Shown one piece after another: positions 7,657-15,316 of a DNA stretch of 64,000 bases. The notes under the pieces are model-generated. The model was not told the DNA's origin. It saw nothing but the letters and a program-made list of their open reading frames with translations, and did no database searches. The position numbers and the translations under genes are program-made. Numbering within the stretch: the first letter of the stretch is position 1; each line of letters opens with the position of its first letter. The stretch covers positions 1 through 64,000 of the forward strand of contig NZ_RQPI01000015.1 of NCBI RefSeq assembly GCF_003854965.1. Reading direction: 5' to 3'. The DNA comes from Paenibacillus rhizophilus. Its GTDB lineage: Bacteria; Bacillota; Bacilli; Paenibacillales; Paenibacillaceae.

Positions 7657-9573
7657 ATGAATTATTTTTATCGTCGAATGGTACAAATTTTGCTTGTTGG
7701 ATGCTTGCTGTTTCAGTTGCCGAGCTTGTCTGTTGCACAATCCAACTCTATGGAAGTTCTGACAAGAACGGAACTGCTAGAATTGCTTAAGCAAACCGCG
7801 CCAAATGGATCTGCAACGGGAATTAATGGCGGAAATGCACCTATTACAAGAGAAGATGCGGCCATGATCATTCAAACTCTTGTTCACCTAAGCAATTCAC
7901 CTGCAAATTACTCGGATGTACCGGCTGACAGTCCGTATGCAGGTGCTGTCGGAGCATTAACCAAAGCTGGGATTATGAATGGTCCGGGGAATGGGAAGTT
8001 TGGCTTTGGCAGCAAGCTGACCAAAGCAGATGCAGAGGTGCTGAACCAACGCTTAACCCAGTATCTTCAGCTCTCTTCCGTCACGGCGAATTCGGTTCAG
8101 GGATTATCGATTTCTCAAATCCAAAAAGGCATCAAAACAGGCGCATTCACCTGTCAACAACTAATAAGCGCTTATACGACCCGGATTGAAGCCTATGATC
8201 AACAAGGGCCTAAGCTTAATGCCATTATTAATATGAATCCGCAGGCAATGGCTCAGGCGGCCGCACTTGACATGGAACAGAGTTCGGGTCTGCCGATGCG
8301 TGCGGCCCAATGCGTTCCGGTAGTGGTCAAAGATGTCATCAATACGAAGGAAATGCCTACGACTAACGGGTCCGTCCTTTTTAAGGACTGGGTACCGGAT
8401 AGCAACGCTACCGTCATTGACCGATTGGAGGAGCAAGGAGCGATCATCCTTGCAAAGAGCAATTTGGATGATTTTGCCGCTGCAGTCTACGGCATATCCA
8501 GCCTTCAGGGCCCCATGAAGAACCCTTATGATCTTGAGCGTACCGTCGGAGGCTCATCTGGAGGCAGCGCAGTGGCGATTGCCGCGCAATACGCTCCACT
8601 TGCGATCGGCACGGATACGGGAGGGTCGCTCCGCATACCTGCAGCTTTGACCGGGGTTGTCACCATTCGGCCCACTATGGGTTTGGTAAGCCAATATGGC
8701 ATATTCCCGCGGGCGATTACGCAGGATGCAGCCGGACCGCTCGCCGCGAGTGTTAAAGATGCCGCAATCGGGCTGGACCTCATCGCCGGCTATGACCCGG
8801 CAGACCCTATGACTGCCCGCAGCGTTGGAGAGACTCCTGAAGAAGGTTACGCCTCTTTCGCCAAGGGCGGTCGTCTGGACGGAGTCAAGATCGGCCTTGT
8901 AACCGGTGGCTTGGCAATATGGGGTGACCAACCCAATGGGCCAGTTGTTGCTCTGCTGCGTCAAGCCGCCAATGATATCCGAGCCTTAGGCGGCCATGTC
9001 GTTGAAATCACCGGACCCGGCAAAGATCTGCTCGGCTCGTCATCCGTGATCACTTTCGAATCGGCCCGGGATGTGAACCAGTTCCTCTCGGAACAAGGCA
9101 GCAGCGTTCCTGTGAAGTCATTCAAAGAATTATACGATTCGGGTCAATATAGCAAGTACGCCAAAGAATCTTACGACCGTGAGATTAAGGTTGATCCTGC
9201 GGCCCTCTCCGATAATGTAGGCTATCAGCGTTCACTCGCCATACGGACGAAGCTCCAGGACTGGACGCTTGATACCATGGCTAAAAACGGATTTGCAGCG
9301 ATCGCCTATCCTTCGTCGGCTCAGTTGGCTGACCTGATCGGTAAAGAACAGGCCGGCCTGTTCAGCAGATGGAGTGAGAATACAGGATTCCCGGCGATCA
9401 GCGTTCCGATGGGCTATGCCGCTTCCAAGACGGGGACATCCATGCCAGCGAATATCGAATTTCTCGGCCGGGCTTTTGACGAATCTGGAATCATTCGCAT
9501 TGCTAGCGCATATGAACAATCTACGAAGAAAAGAGTAGCTCCGCCACTGCCGGCAATCACAACTGCTCCATAG
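7657..9573 (+). CDS. Secreted SLH-like/amidase-signature fusion protein
   Basis: 638 residues from ATG 7657 with TTGGAGGG upstream; a start at 7621 is possible but lacks support. A signal peptide (MNYFYRRMVQILLVGCLLFQ, cleavage near VAQS) is followed by an SLH-like segment at about residues 55-135 (ITREDAAMIIQTL, YAGAVGALTKAGIMNG). From about 150 to the end is the amidase-signature domain: catalytic Lys in VPVVVKDVI, the GGSSGGS loop and the nucleophile in GTDTGGSLRIPA. It should hydrolyse an amide outside the cell while held at the envelope. Substrate is unknown. A terminator follows at 9612. Confidence 0.85.
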   Translation: MNYFYRRMVQILLVGCLLFQLPSLSVAQSNSMEVLTRTELLELLKQTAPNGSATGINGGNAPITREDAAMIIQTLVHLSNSPANYSDVPADSPYAGAVGALTKAGIMNGPGNGKFGFGSKLTKADAEVLNQRLTQYLQLSSVTANSVQGLSISQIQKGIKTGAFTCQQLISAYTTRIEAYDQQGPKLNAIINMNPQAMAQAAALDMEQSSGLPMRAAQCVPVVVKDVINTKEMPTTNGSVLFKDWVPDSNATVIDRLEEQGAIILAKSNLDDFAAAVYGISSLQGPMKNPYDLERTVGGSSGGSAVAIAAQYAPLAIGTDTGGSLRIPAALTGVVTIRPTMGLVSQYGIFPRAITQDAAGPLAASVKDAAIGLDLIAGYDPADPMTARSVGETPEEGYASFAKGGRLDGVKIGLVTGGLAIWGDQPNGPVVALLRQAANDIRALGGHVVEITGPGKDLLGSSSVITFESARDVNQFLSEQGSSVPVKSFKELYDSGQYSKYAKESYDREIKVDPAALSDNVGYQRSLAIRTKLQDWTLDTMAKNGFAAIAYPSSAQLADLIGKEQAGLFSRWSENTGFPAISVPMGYAASKTGTSMPANIEFLGRAFDESGIIRIASAYEQSTKKRVAPPLPAITTAP

Positions 9574-9611
9574 CCATATTATATAAAACGGCTGATTAGC
9601 GGCATGTTCCA

Positions 9612-9653
9612 AAAAGACCTCGTCCTCTACTTTAAGTAGTGACGGGGTCTTTG
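9612..9653 (+). terminator. Intrinsic terminator after amidase gene
   Basis: AAAGACCTCGTC pairs with GACGGGGTCTTT around a 16-base loop that itself can fold (CTACTTTAAGTAG). The run AAAAAG on the left side lets it act in both directions, so it could also stop the minus-strand reductase gene. Confidence 0.75.
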
Positions 9654-9692
9654 CAATGCATTCCGTTTGTATTTTTGATCGGGCCTTCAATT

Positions 9693-10217
9693 CTAGAATG
9701 ATGATTTGAGATAACGGACCAAGCTTTCCGCGCTTTCCCGAAGCTGTTCATTGCTCAACATCCGGACGCCCTGAGTGGCGAAGGTTGGCAGAAAACGCAT
9801 CCCCGTCAGGTTGGCTGTCGCCTGGAATGGTTTAGTTAACTCACTCATGCTGTAATGATTGTACCCGCCCGCTTGATAAGCAGCTTCCGGTCCGCCTGAG
9901 GAAATGGCCAGAATAAACTCTTTTCCATGTAATTTGGTTCCTTCAGATCCATAGGCCCATCCGTAGGTCAGAACCACATCCTGCCATTCTTTTAACAAGG
10001 AGGGACTGCTGTACCAGTAAAGCGGGAATTGAAAAACAATCCGGTCATGCTCCAGCAATAACTGCTGTTCACGTTCCACGTTAATTTGTTTGTCCGGGTA
10101 TTCCGCGTATAAATCATGTACAGTTATCTCTTCCTCCTGGTGCAATCGATCCACCCACATTTTGTTCACTACGGAATTTGTTAAATTCGGATGCGCTACA
10201 ATAACCAATGTCTTCAT
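9693..10217 (-). CDS. NAD(P)H oxidoreductase, flavodoxin-2 family
   Basis: 174 residues from ATG 10217; an ATG two codons earlier (10223) is only two bases from AGGAG. The flavodoxin-like fold is shown by KTLVIVAHPNLTNSVVNK, FQFPLYWYSSPSLLKEWQD and the FMN loop SSGGPEAAYQAGGYNHY. Family members (KefF, YwrO, MdaB type) are FMN quinone or azo reductases. It lies directly downstream of the MarR gene on the same strand, with an operator copy between them, so it is probably the MarR target and protects against electrophilic quinones. Substrate specificity is inferred from the family. Confidence 0.88.
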   Translation of the reverse strand: MKTLVIVAHPNLTNSVVNKMWVDRLHQEEEITVHDLYAEYPDKQINVEREQQLLLEHDRIVFQFPLYWYSSPSLLKEWQDVVLTYGWAYGSEGTKLHGKEFILAISSGGPEAAYQAGGYNHYSMSELTKPFQATANLTGMRFLPTFATQGVRMLSNEQLRESAESLVRYLKSSF

Positions 10218-10240
10218 GCTCATTGCTCCTTTGGACTTTT

Positions 10241-10258
10241 AATTTGTATATGCAAATG
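10241..10258. promoter_or_regulatory. MarR operator, copy 2 (reductase promoter)
   Basis: AATTTGTATATGCAAATG, an ATTTG-N6-CAAAT dyad, 24 bases upstream of the reductase start. It is an exact reverse-complement copy of the 18-base site at 10727-10744 in front of the MarR gene. Confidence 0.65.
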
Positions 10259-10272
10259 AAGGGGTAAAAAAA

Positions 10273-10707
10273 TTATAATTCTTTCTCCAGTTTATTGCTC
10301 GCTTCATGCAGCATTTTACTTAAATCGAGGCTAAATTCGTGTCCTAAAATTTCAGAATAGCCTGCAAATAATTCTTTTAAAGAACTCCGAAACTGAACGT
10401 ATACTTTCTCTCCATCTTCCGTTAAAGAGATGCAGGTTTGTTTGCCGCTTGTTTTCCTTGTCACCAACTTTAAGCCTTCGAGCTTATCAATGAACCTCGT
10501 ACTTGTGGAGGGAGCAATTGACAGCTTGTGGCATAGCTCTTTTTGCGTGATTCCCGGATGGAACTTAACGATCATGATCATGTAAAAATAAGAAGGAGCC
10601 AGGTTCCCGAAATCAAACGTTCGTTCAGCTAATTTTGTGATGTTGCGGGCAAACCGGCTGGCTGTAAAATATAGACAATGAATTAATACTTGTTCTTCTT
10701 CGTTCAT
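10273..10707 (-). CDS. MarR-family transcriptional regulator
   Basis: 144 residues, ATG 10707 with GAGGA ten bases upstream. The winged helix runs from about residue 38 to 105: HPGITQKELCHKLSIAPSTSTRFIDKLE is the helix-turn-helix and LVTRKTSGKQTCISLTEDGEK the wing. The N- and C-terminal helices form the usual dimer. It is followed by a flavodoxin-like reductase, and an identical 18-base dyad precedes both genes, which supports autorepression together with repression of the reductase. The few cysteines (Cys10, in LIHCLYF, and CHK) could sense electrophiles as in some MarR/DUF24 regulators, but this is a guess. Confidence 0.85.
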   Translation of the reverse strand: MNEEEQVLIHCLYFTASRFARNITKLAERTFDFGNLAPSYFYMIMIVKFHPGITQKELCHKLSIAPSTSTRFIDKLEGLKLVTRKTSGKQTCISLTEDGEKVYVQFRSSLKELFAGYSEILGHEFSLDLSKMLHEASNKLEKEL

Positions 10708-10726
10708 TAGATTCAGTCCTCTTTTT

Positions 10727-10744
10727 CATTTGCATATACAAATT
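10727..10744. promoter_or_regulatory. MarR operator, copy 1 (own promoter)
   Basis: CATTTGCATATACAAATT, 20 bases upstream of the MarR start; same 18 bases as 10241-10258 in inverted orientation. Symmetric arms ATTTG and CAAAT suit a MarR dimer. Confidence 0.65.
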
Positions 10745-10909
10745 AACATGGGTGCAACGAACTGTCAACTTTATCCGGAAATAAAGGCTTAAGAAAATTT
10801 GACTGGAAACGGTTTGTAAAATTTCTGTAAAAGCTCTGGATTAGGATGGGCATATAGCATAGCATAGAATAGAATCAATTTTTTGATAGGAAAAGGAGCA
10901 ATCCGTTTT

Positions 10910-12124
10910 ATGGATACCAAACAGCAAGAAGCGCCGAAATATGCTCGAAAAGGGAGGGTTTCGACTCTTCTGGAAGTGCTGAGTGTTTCTACAAAACTCG
11001 GACTCACCTCATTTGGGGGACCTATCGCACATCTTGGTTACTTTCATAATGAGTACATACGCCGCCGAAAATGGATGGATGAGCGAAGCTACGCCGATCT
11101 TGTAGCCCTGTGCCAGTTTCTCCCCGGTCCCGCCAGCAGCCAGGTTGGAATTGGCATCGGAATATTAAGAGCAGGGTTGCTTGGAGGTTTCGTTGCATGG
11201 CTGGGTTTCACACTGCCGTCTGTCATTGCGCTAGTTGCGTTTGCCTTCTTGCTTCAAGGTTATGATATTGCGGGCGCAGGGTGGATTCATGGATTGAAGA
11301 TCGTAGCTGTTGCGATTGTAGCCCAAGCCATTCTCGGAATGGGGCAGAAGCTCACGCCCGACCGGAATAGAGTGACCATCGCCGTTGCTGCTTCTGCGGT
11401 TGCGTTGTCTTGGCATACAGCTTACAGTCAAGTGCTTATTATTATTGCTGCGGGGGCTGTCGGCTTGTGTCTGTATCGCAAGAATGCCGCGGCGGGAGTG
11501 GCAGATCTTCAAATTGGAATTAGCCGAACCTTTGCAGTCTGCTGCTTGGCTTTATTTTTTGGTCTGCTTGTGGCGCTCCCGCTTCTCAGATCATCTGAGG
11601 AGTTTGGCTGGCTCGCAATGTTTGACAGCTTTTATCGTTCCGGTTCTTTGGTGTTCGGCGGAGGGCATGTCGTGCTCCCTCTTCTGGAACGGGAAGTTGT
11701 TCCGACTGGGTGGGTTAGCCAATCGGATTTCCTGGCGGGTTATGGGGTGGCTCAGGCGGTGCCGGGACCGCTATTTACCTTTGCAGGCTACCTTGGAGCC
11801 ATGGCCGGGGGGATAACAGGCGCGGTGGTTGCGACGCTCGGCATTTTCTTACCCGCATTTCTGCTTGTTGTCGGCGCGCTCCCATTTTGGAATGGGATAA
11901 GAAACAGTCCGAAAATCCAAGGAGTATTGGTAGGGGTCAATGCGGCTGTGGTCGGCATTTTGCTGGCCGCTCTGTACGATCCGTTGTGGACTACAGCTAT
12001 CTTAGAACCAATGGATTTCGCTCTGGCAGTTATTTTGTTCATTATGCTGGTCTTTTGGAAGCTGCCGCCCTGGACGGTTGTACTTGCCGGCGCTGCGGGA
12101 GGAATGCTGCTGGGGTTTATGTAG
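10910..12124 (+). CDS. chrA: Chromate transporter, two-domain ChrA
   Basis: 404 residues from ATG 10910 (AAAGGAG 12 bases upstream); an in-frame TTG at 10883 overlaps the ribosome binding site region. Two homologous CHR halves are present. The first has SFGGPIAHLGYFHNEYI, KWMDERSYADL and QFLPGPASSQVG; the second has VFGGGHVVLPLLEREVV, WVSQSDFLAGYGVAQAVPGPLF. Both keep the PGP motif. Total length of about 400 residues is normal for the long-chain ChrA form, which exports chromate from the cytoplasm; some homologues move other oxyanions. It stands alone with a terminator right after it. Confidence 0.88.
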   Translation: MDTKQQEAPKYARKGRVSTLLEVLSVSTKLGLTSFGGPIAHLGYFHNEYIRRRKWMDERSYADLVALCQFLPGPASSQVGIGIGILRAGLLGGFVAWLGFTLPSVIALVAFAFLLQGYDIAGAGWIHGLKIVAVAIVAQAILGMGQKLTPDRNRVTIAVAASAVALSWHTAYSQVLIIIAAGAVGLCLYRKNAAAGVADLQIGISRTFAVCCLALFFGLLVALPLLRSSEEFGWLAMFDSFYRSGSLVFGGGHVVLPLLEREVVPTGWVSQSDFLAGYGVAQAVPGPLFTFAGYLGAMAGGITGAVVATLGIFLPAFLLVVGALPFWNGIRNSPKIQGVLVGVNAAVVGILLAALYDPLWTTAILEPMDFALAVILFIMLVFWKLPPWTVVLAGAAGGMLLGFM

Positions 12125-12133
12125 TCGAAAGAG

Positions 12134-12178
12134 CGGGTGAATGAACGTACATCGTTCATCACCCGTTTTATTTTTTTT
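12134..12178 (+). terminator. Intrinsic terminator after chrA
   Basis: Stem CGGGTGAATGAACG against CGTTCATCACCCG (one bulged A), loop TACAT, then TTTTATTTTTTTT. Confidence 0.9.
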
Positions 12179-12231
12179 CCTTGTGCATACTACACCTTAG
12201 AGTGCGCGTATCAGCGAGAGGGGAGTTGAAG

Positions 12232-12882
12232 ATGAAAAGGTTAGTTTGTAAAAGGTTAGTTTGTATAGGCATGCTCTGTTTACTCCTTATGATTCCGGCG
12301 CAAATGGCGGGGGCGGCAGGTGCGGCGACACCCGGGCCAGTGAACCCGTCATTGCTGGATTCGCTTCGCCAAGGTGGATATATTTTATATGTCAGGCATG
12401 GAGAAGCAACCGCGGGAGAAGACAGGCCCAATCTTGACTTCAGTGATTGTTCAACCCAAAGAAATCTTTCAGAGGAAGGCAGAAGACAAGCTGCCGCTTT
12501 GGGGGAGGCATTGCGCAGGCTGCAAATTCCCGTTCAAACTCCGGTTCTGGCAAGTCCTTTTTGCCGTACAAGGGAAACGGCGGAGCTGGCTTTTGGGGAA
12601 GGAAATGTTCAAACCGATCCGTTCTGGATTAGAATCTATCGTTTGAGCGGTAACGTAACCCCTTCGGAGCAGGAAGCTGCATTAGCTGCCCTGACTTCGG
12701 TATTAGAGAAAGCGCCGCCTTCCGGGACGAACCAAGTTATCGTTGCTCACGGTTTCCCTAAAGGGACGGGTTTAGGCGAGATACCTAACCTAGGGACCGT
12801 TGTTGTGAAACCGAAAGGGCAGGGCCGCGGCTACGAAATTATAGACCGTATTTCTTTACCCGAGTTGTTAAGTGTACGGTGA
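12232..12882 (+). CDS. Secreted histidine phosphatase-family protein
   Basis: 216 residues from ATG 12232, chosen because GGGAG lies upstream and a signal peptide follows at once (hydrophobic CIGMLCLLLMIPAQMAGAAG). The phosphohistidine motif is YVRHGEA, with a conserved arginine in SPFCRTRETAE and the second histidine in VIVAHGFP. This is the phosphoglycerate-mutase-like (histidine phosphatase) clan; exported members resemble Ais/lipid A-type or general phosphomonoesterases. The acidic residue usually in the RHG second half is not obvious. Substrate unknown. The first codons are built on a perfect 15-base tandem repeat. Confidence 0.82.
   Translation: MKRLVCKRLVCIGMLCLLLMIPAQMAGAAGAATPGPVNPSLLDSLRQGGYILYVRHGEATAGEDRPNLDFSDCSTQRNLSEEGRRQAAALGEALRRLQIPVQTPVLASPFCRTRETAELAFGEGNVQTDPFWIRIYRLSGNVTPSEQEAALAALTSVLEKAPPSGTNQVIVAHGFPKGTGLGEIPNLGTVVVKPKGQGRGYEIIDRISLPELLSVR
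12235..12264 (+). repeat. Perfect 15-base tandem duplication in signal peptide
   Basis: AAAAGGTTAGTTTGT occurs twice in a row (12235-12249 and 12250-12264), giving KRLVCKRLVC in the n-region of the histidine phosphatase signal peptide. It keeps the frame and could expand or contract by slippage. Confidence 0.85.
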
Positions 12883-12960
12883 GAAACTTGGTGTTACTGC
12901 CAGCGCGGTGAACCTTATAACGTGTAGGACAAAGCATATTGCGGAAAATTTAATTTAAAG

Positions 12961-12989
12961 AACCTCCTCGAAAATTTATAGAGGAGGTT
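12961..12989. terminator. Bidirectional terminator-like hairpin
   Basis: AACCTCCTC pairs with GAGGAGGTT around an 11-base AT-rich loop between the convergent phosphatase and Fic genes. Flanks are only moderately T-rich, so strength is uncertain. Confidence 0.55.
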
Positions 12990-13068
12990 CGAAGTTTACT
13001 CTGATTGATGTAGTTACTAGGTAAGTCCATGTGGTACGAAAAAAAAGTTGATGTAGCCACACATTGGC

Positions 13069-14211
13069 TTAATCCACGATGCAAACGATATATTCTCCTC
13101 GGCTATGCCCTGACTTTATAACCCCCAAATCTTTAAGTTTTGAAATGTTTTTTGCAATACTTGAGGGTGAGGCCTCAAGGATATCATCAAACAGTTGTCT
13201 ATGAAATATTTCTCCGTCTTCCATCCTGCTAATCAACTCGAACATAGTTTTAGCATGTCCTTTTCCCAATAATTCACGAATATGTTTTATTCTATCGTAA
13301 CGTTGGAGTTCTTTGAGAACTTTGGTAAGAGACGCATTAACACATTCAAGATAAAATACAATGAAAGGTTGTAAGTCACCTTGGGTTGCAGTCATAAGCG
13401 TGTCGTAATAATCCTCGATTCTTTTATCAAAGAATTCTTCAACACTAAATGCATCCTTGATTGTAGCAAGGTCGGTATGAATTAAGCCAACCAAAGTTGA
13501 GAATGCCCGAGCTGTTCTTCCATTACCGTCAGGAAACGGGTGGATATAGCCTATTAAATGATGGGTGACCCCAGAGATGATCAGAGGATGCACTTTCTTT
13601 TCAGGATTTACTTTTTCCGTTTCATAGGGGTTCATAAATCCGGTAACACTAGTGTATAGCCAGGAAAAGTAGGCTTGCATGAGTCGTGGGACTTCATTAA
13701 ATGCAGGAGGTTGATAACTAACATGCCCATCACCATCTTGCAGTGCAACCGGTATATTTCTATAACCTTCTGGATAACCGGTTAAGTCGTTCATTAAAGT
13801 GTGTTGGATTTTTTTTAATACAGGTTCATCCATGTCCGAAAAATCTTTGTTTGGATCTAAACTGTATATAAACTCATAGGTTTCAAAGACGTTCTTTACT
13901 TCCAATTGTGCTTTTTGTTTTATAGTAAGTGGATTTCTCTTGTAATTTTGATAGAGTTGCTCTACCTCTTTGTATTCCAGTTTATTCTGTTCAATTTTAG
14001 TTGTGAAATGGGCTGTTCTAACTAAAGAGTTACGCAGGATTGTAGGTTTTAATGGATGGCCTTTTAATCCAAGTCTAGCTAATGCCCCTATATTTCGCTC
14101 TGCTTCTAGGATAAGCTGGTATATTTCATAGTCAAAGGGATTGAGATTAGGTTTATAGACTAGACGTCCTTCAGTAGTATCAAAGTGCTCATAGGCAAAT
14201 AAGTATGTCAT
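13069..14211 (-). CDS. Fic-family protein with C-terminal winged helix
   Basis: 380 residues. The catalytic Fic motif HPFPDGNGRTAR (His at about residue 224) is complete, so AMP transfer from ATP to a Tyr/Ser/Thr of a partner protein is possible. An N-terminal helix carries TTKIEQNKL at about residue 70, matching the class II inhibitory motif (S/T-x-x-x-E-G/N) except that Gln replaces Gly/Asn; the inhibitory Glu is kept. Residues about 310-380 form a winged helix, as in many chromosomal Fic proteins of this length that may bind DNA. No antitoxin gene is adjacent. The target is unknown. Confidence 0.87.
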   Translation of the reverse strand: MTYLFAYEHFDTTEGRLVYKPNLNPFDYEIYQLILEAERNIGALARLGLKGHPLKPTILRNSLVRTAHFTTKIEQNKLEYKEVEQLYQNYKRNPLTIKQKAQLEVKNVFETYEFIYSLDPNKDFSDMDEPVLKKIQHTLMNDLTGYPEGYRNIPVALQDGDGHVSYQPPAFNEVPRLMQAYFSWLYTSVTGFMNPYETEKVNPEKKVHPLIISGVTHHLIGYIHPFPDGNGRTARAFSTLVGLIHTDLATIKDAFSVEEFFDKRIEDYYDTLMTATQGDLQPFIVFYLECVNASLTKVLKELQRYDRIKHIRELLGKGHAKTMFELISRMEDGEIFHRQLFDDILEASPSSIAKNISKLKDLGVIKSGHSRGEYIVCIVD

Positions 14212-14455
14212 CCTTTACACCACCTTTTTACACTTAAAAACCTGATTATATCAATACTTTTTGCTTATTTAGAGTATATTCAATTACACTTATTATGTAC
14301 ATCTTTTTTGCTATTAAACCAGCCCGATTTATTTAAATTGCCTAAACAACTGACTGAGTTCAAGTTGCTTTCAGTTTCAATGAAAATAACTCGTAATATA
14401 ACGAAAAAGGTGGAGCGGCTGTTTTGTACTGTACGGCGGTTAAAAATCTAGTTAG

Positions 14456-14485
14456 AAAAAAAGGAGAACGGAAAGTCCGTCCTCC
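14456..14485 (-). terminator. Intrinsic terminator, minus strand
   Basis: On the minus strand GGAGGACGGA pairs with TCCGTTCTCC (one mismatch, loop CTT) and is followed by seven T. It stands 15 bases after the stop codon of the remnant at 14500. Confidence 0.75.
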
Positions 14486-14499
14486 ATGGTTATGTATTG

Positions 14500-14681
14500 T
14501 TAATTTTGTCCAGTTGCTAAGATTCTCTTGGCTAACTCATCCCCCCGCTGTTCCAGATGGAGTAAATCCGCTTGCTGCTGTCGTTGCTCCTTCGTCCAGG
14601 CTTTTTTTAGGGAATGGATGGGAAAAGCTCATGGGTTACGGTGAATTGCTCCCACTTAAAATATTGATAGTGTTTCTGTTT
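14500..14681 (-). pseudogene. C-terminal remnant of an unrecognised protein
   Basis: Two minus-strand frames join into one protein-like tail if one base is lost from a C/A run near 14605-14614: YQYFKWEQFTVTHELFPSIP, then KKAWTKEQRQQQADLLHL and EQRGDELAKRILATGQN before TAA. A terminator follows directly. The text looks like a real charged helical C-terminus, but I do not recognise the family. The 5' part is absent upstream. It is most likely the last trace of a deleted gene. Confidence 0.5.
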
Positions 14682-14736
14682 TTACTATATAATTACATCA
14701 TTGGGTAGATACTACTATCAGTTTTAAATTATAGAG

Positions 14737-14769
14737 ATTATGCCTATGGCTTATAGCCATAGGCATAAT
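14737..14769. repeat. Perfect 15-bp inverted repeat before lipoprotein gene
   Basis: ATTATGCCTATGGCT, loop TAT, AGCCATAGGCATAAT. It ends 34 bases before the lipoprotein start. No T-run follows, so it is either an operator, an RNA stem in the leader, or a weak terminator. Confidence 0.6.
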
Positions 14770-14802
14770 TAATTATAGAACCGGATACGAGGAGAGAGTG
14801 AT

Positions 14803-15283
14803 GTGAAAAAAGAATTAAAGTCTTTAATATGTTTGTTAATGTTGGCAATATTACTGATATCATGCTCATCTAAGGATGCTGGTTTGGAACCAACAAGCAC
14901 AGCAATTCCTAGTGGAGAGGTGAAATCAACAGCACCTACAGCTGATTATATCACGATGACTTATTCAGAATATTCAACTACAGATGAAAACGGAGCCATA
15001 AAGACACAAATATTGAGCTATGATACAGCTACAAAAGAAATGAAAAAGGTCTTTGAATTCGATTATACAGCTCAATATCCGTTGGGCTTCTATGATAAGC
15101 CCAATCAATTGTTGTACTATACTCAAAGGGTAAATACAGACAAGGATTATGGAGACCAGATTTTTGTTAGGGATTTATCGAGTAATAAAAGCAATCAACT
15201 AACTAATAACTTATATGCAGTCAACTATATTATTCCTTCAGGAGATCAACTATTTTTTGTGGCTAATGTAAAAGGTGTACCTC
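14803..15283 (+). pseudogene. Lipoprotein gene, 5' part (interrupted by IS3 element)
   Basis: GTG start 14803 after GAGGAGAG. The product begins with a lipoprotein signal peptide with lipobox LISC (Cys21), followed by a Ser/Thr-rich linker and a repeated beta pattern (ILSYDTATKEMKKVFEFDY, IFVRDLSSNKSNQLTNN) like the blades of a WD40/TolB-type or DUF5050 propeller. The frame runs into the IS element and stops at 15297. Removing 15284-16544 rejoins it in frame with the 3' part at 16545-17137, so the break is recent or at least clean. Intact length would be about 357 residues. Confidence 0.8.
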
Positions 15284-15316
15284 TGTCAATAAAGTAGACA
15301 CTTAGAATCGAGAAAA

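Larger units (their letters stand above)
14212..14802. other. 590-base interval holding a gene remnant and two hairpins
   Basis: No intact gene. It contains the promoter side of the Fic gene (AT-rich), a minus-strand terminator (14456-14485), a minus-strand coding remnant (14500-14681), and a perfect inverted repeat (14737-14769) just before the lipoprotein gene. A 94-codon plus-strand frame at 14424-14708 is judged spurious because it runs antisense to the remnant. Confidence 0.6.

Noticed and set aside
14424..14708. 94-codon plus-strand ORF
   Set aside because: No ribosome binding site and antisense to a better-supported remnant with its own terminator.
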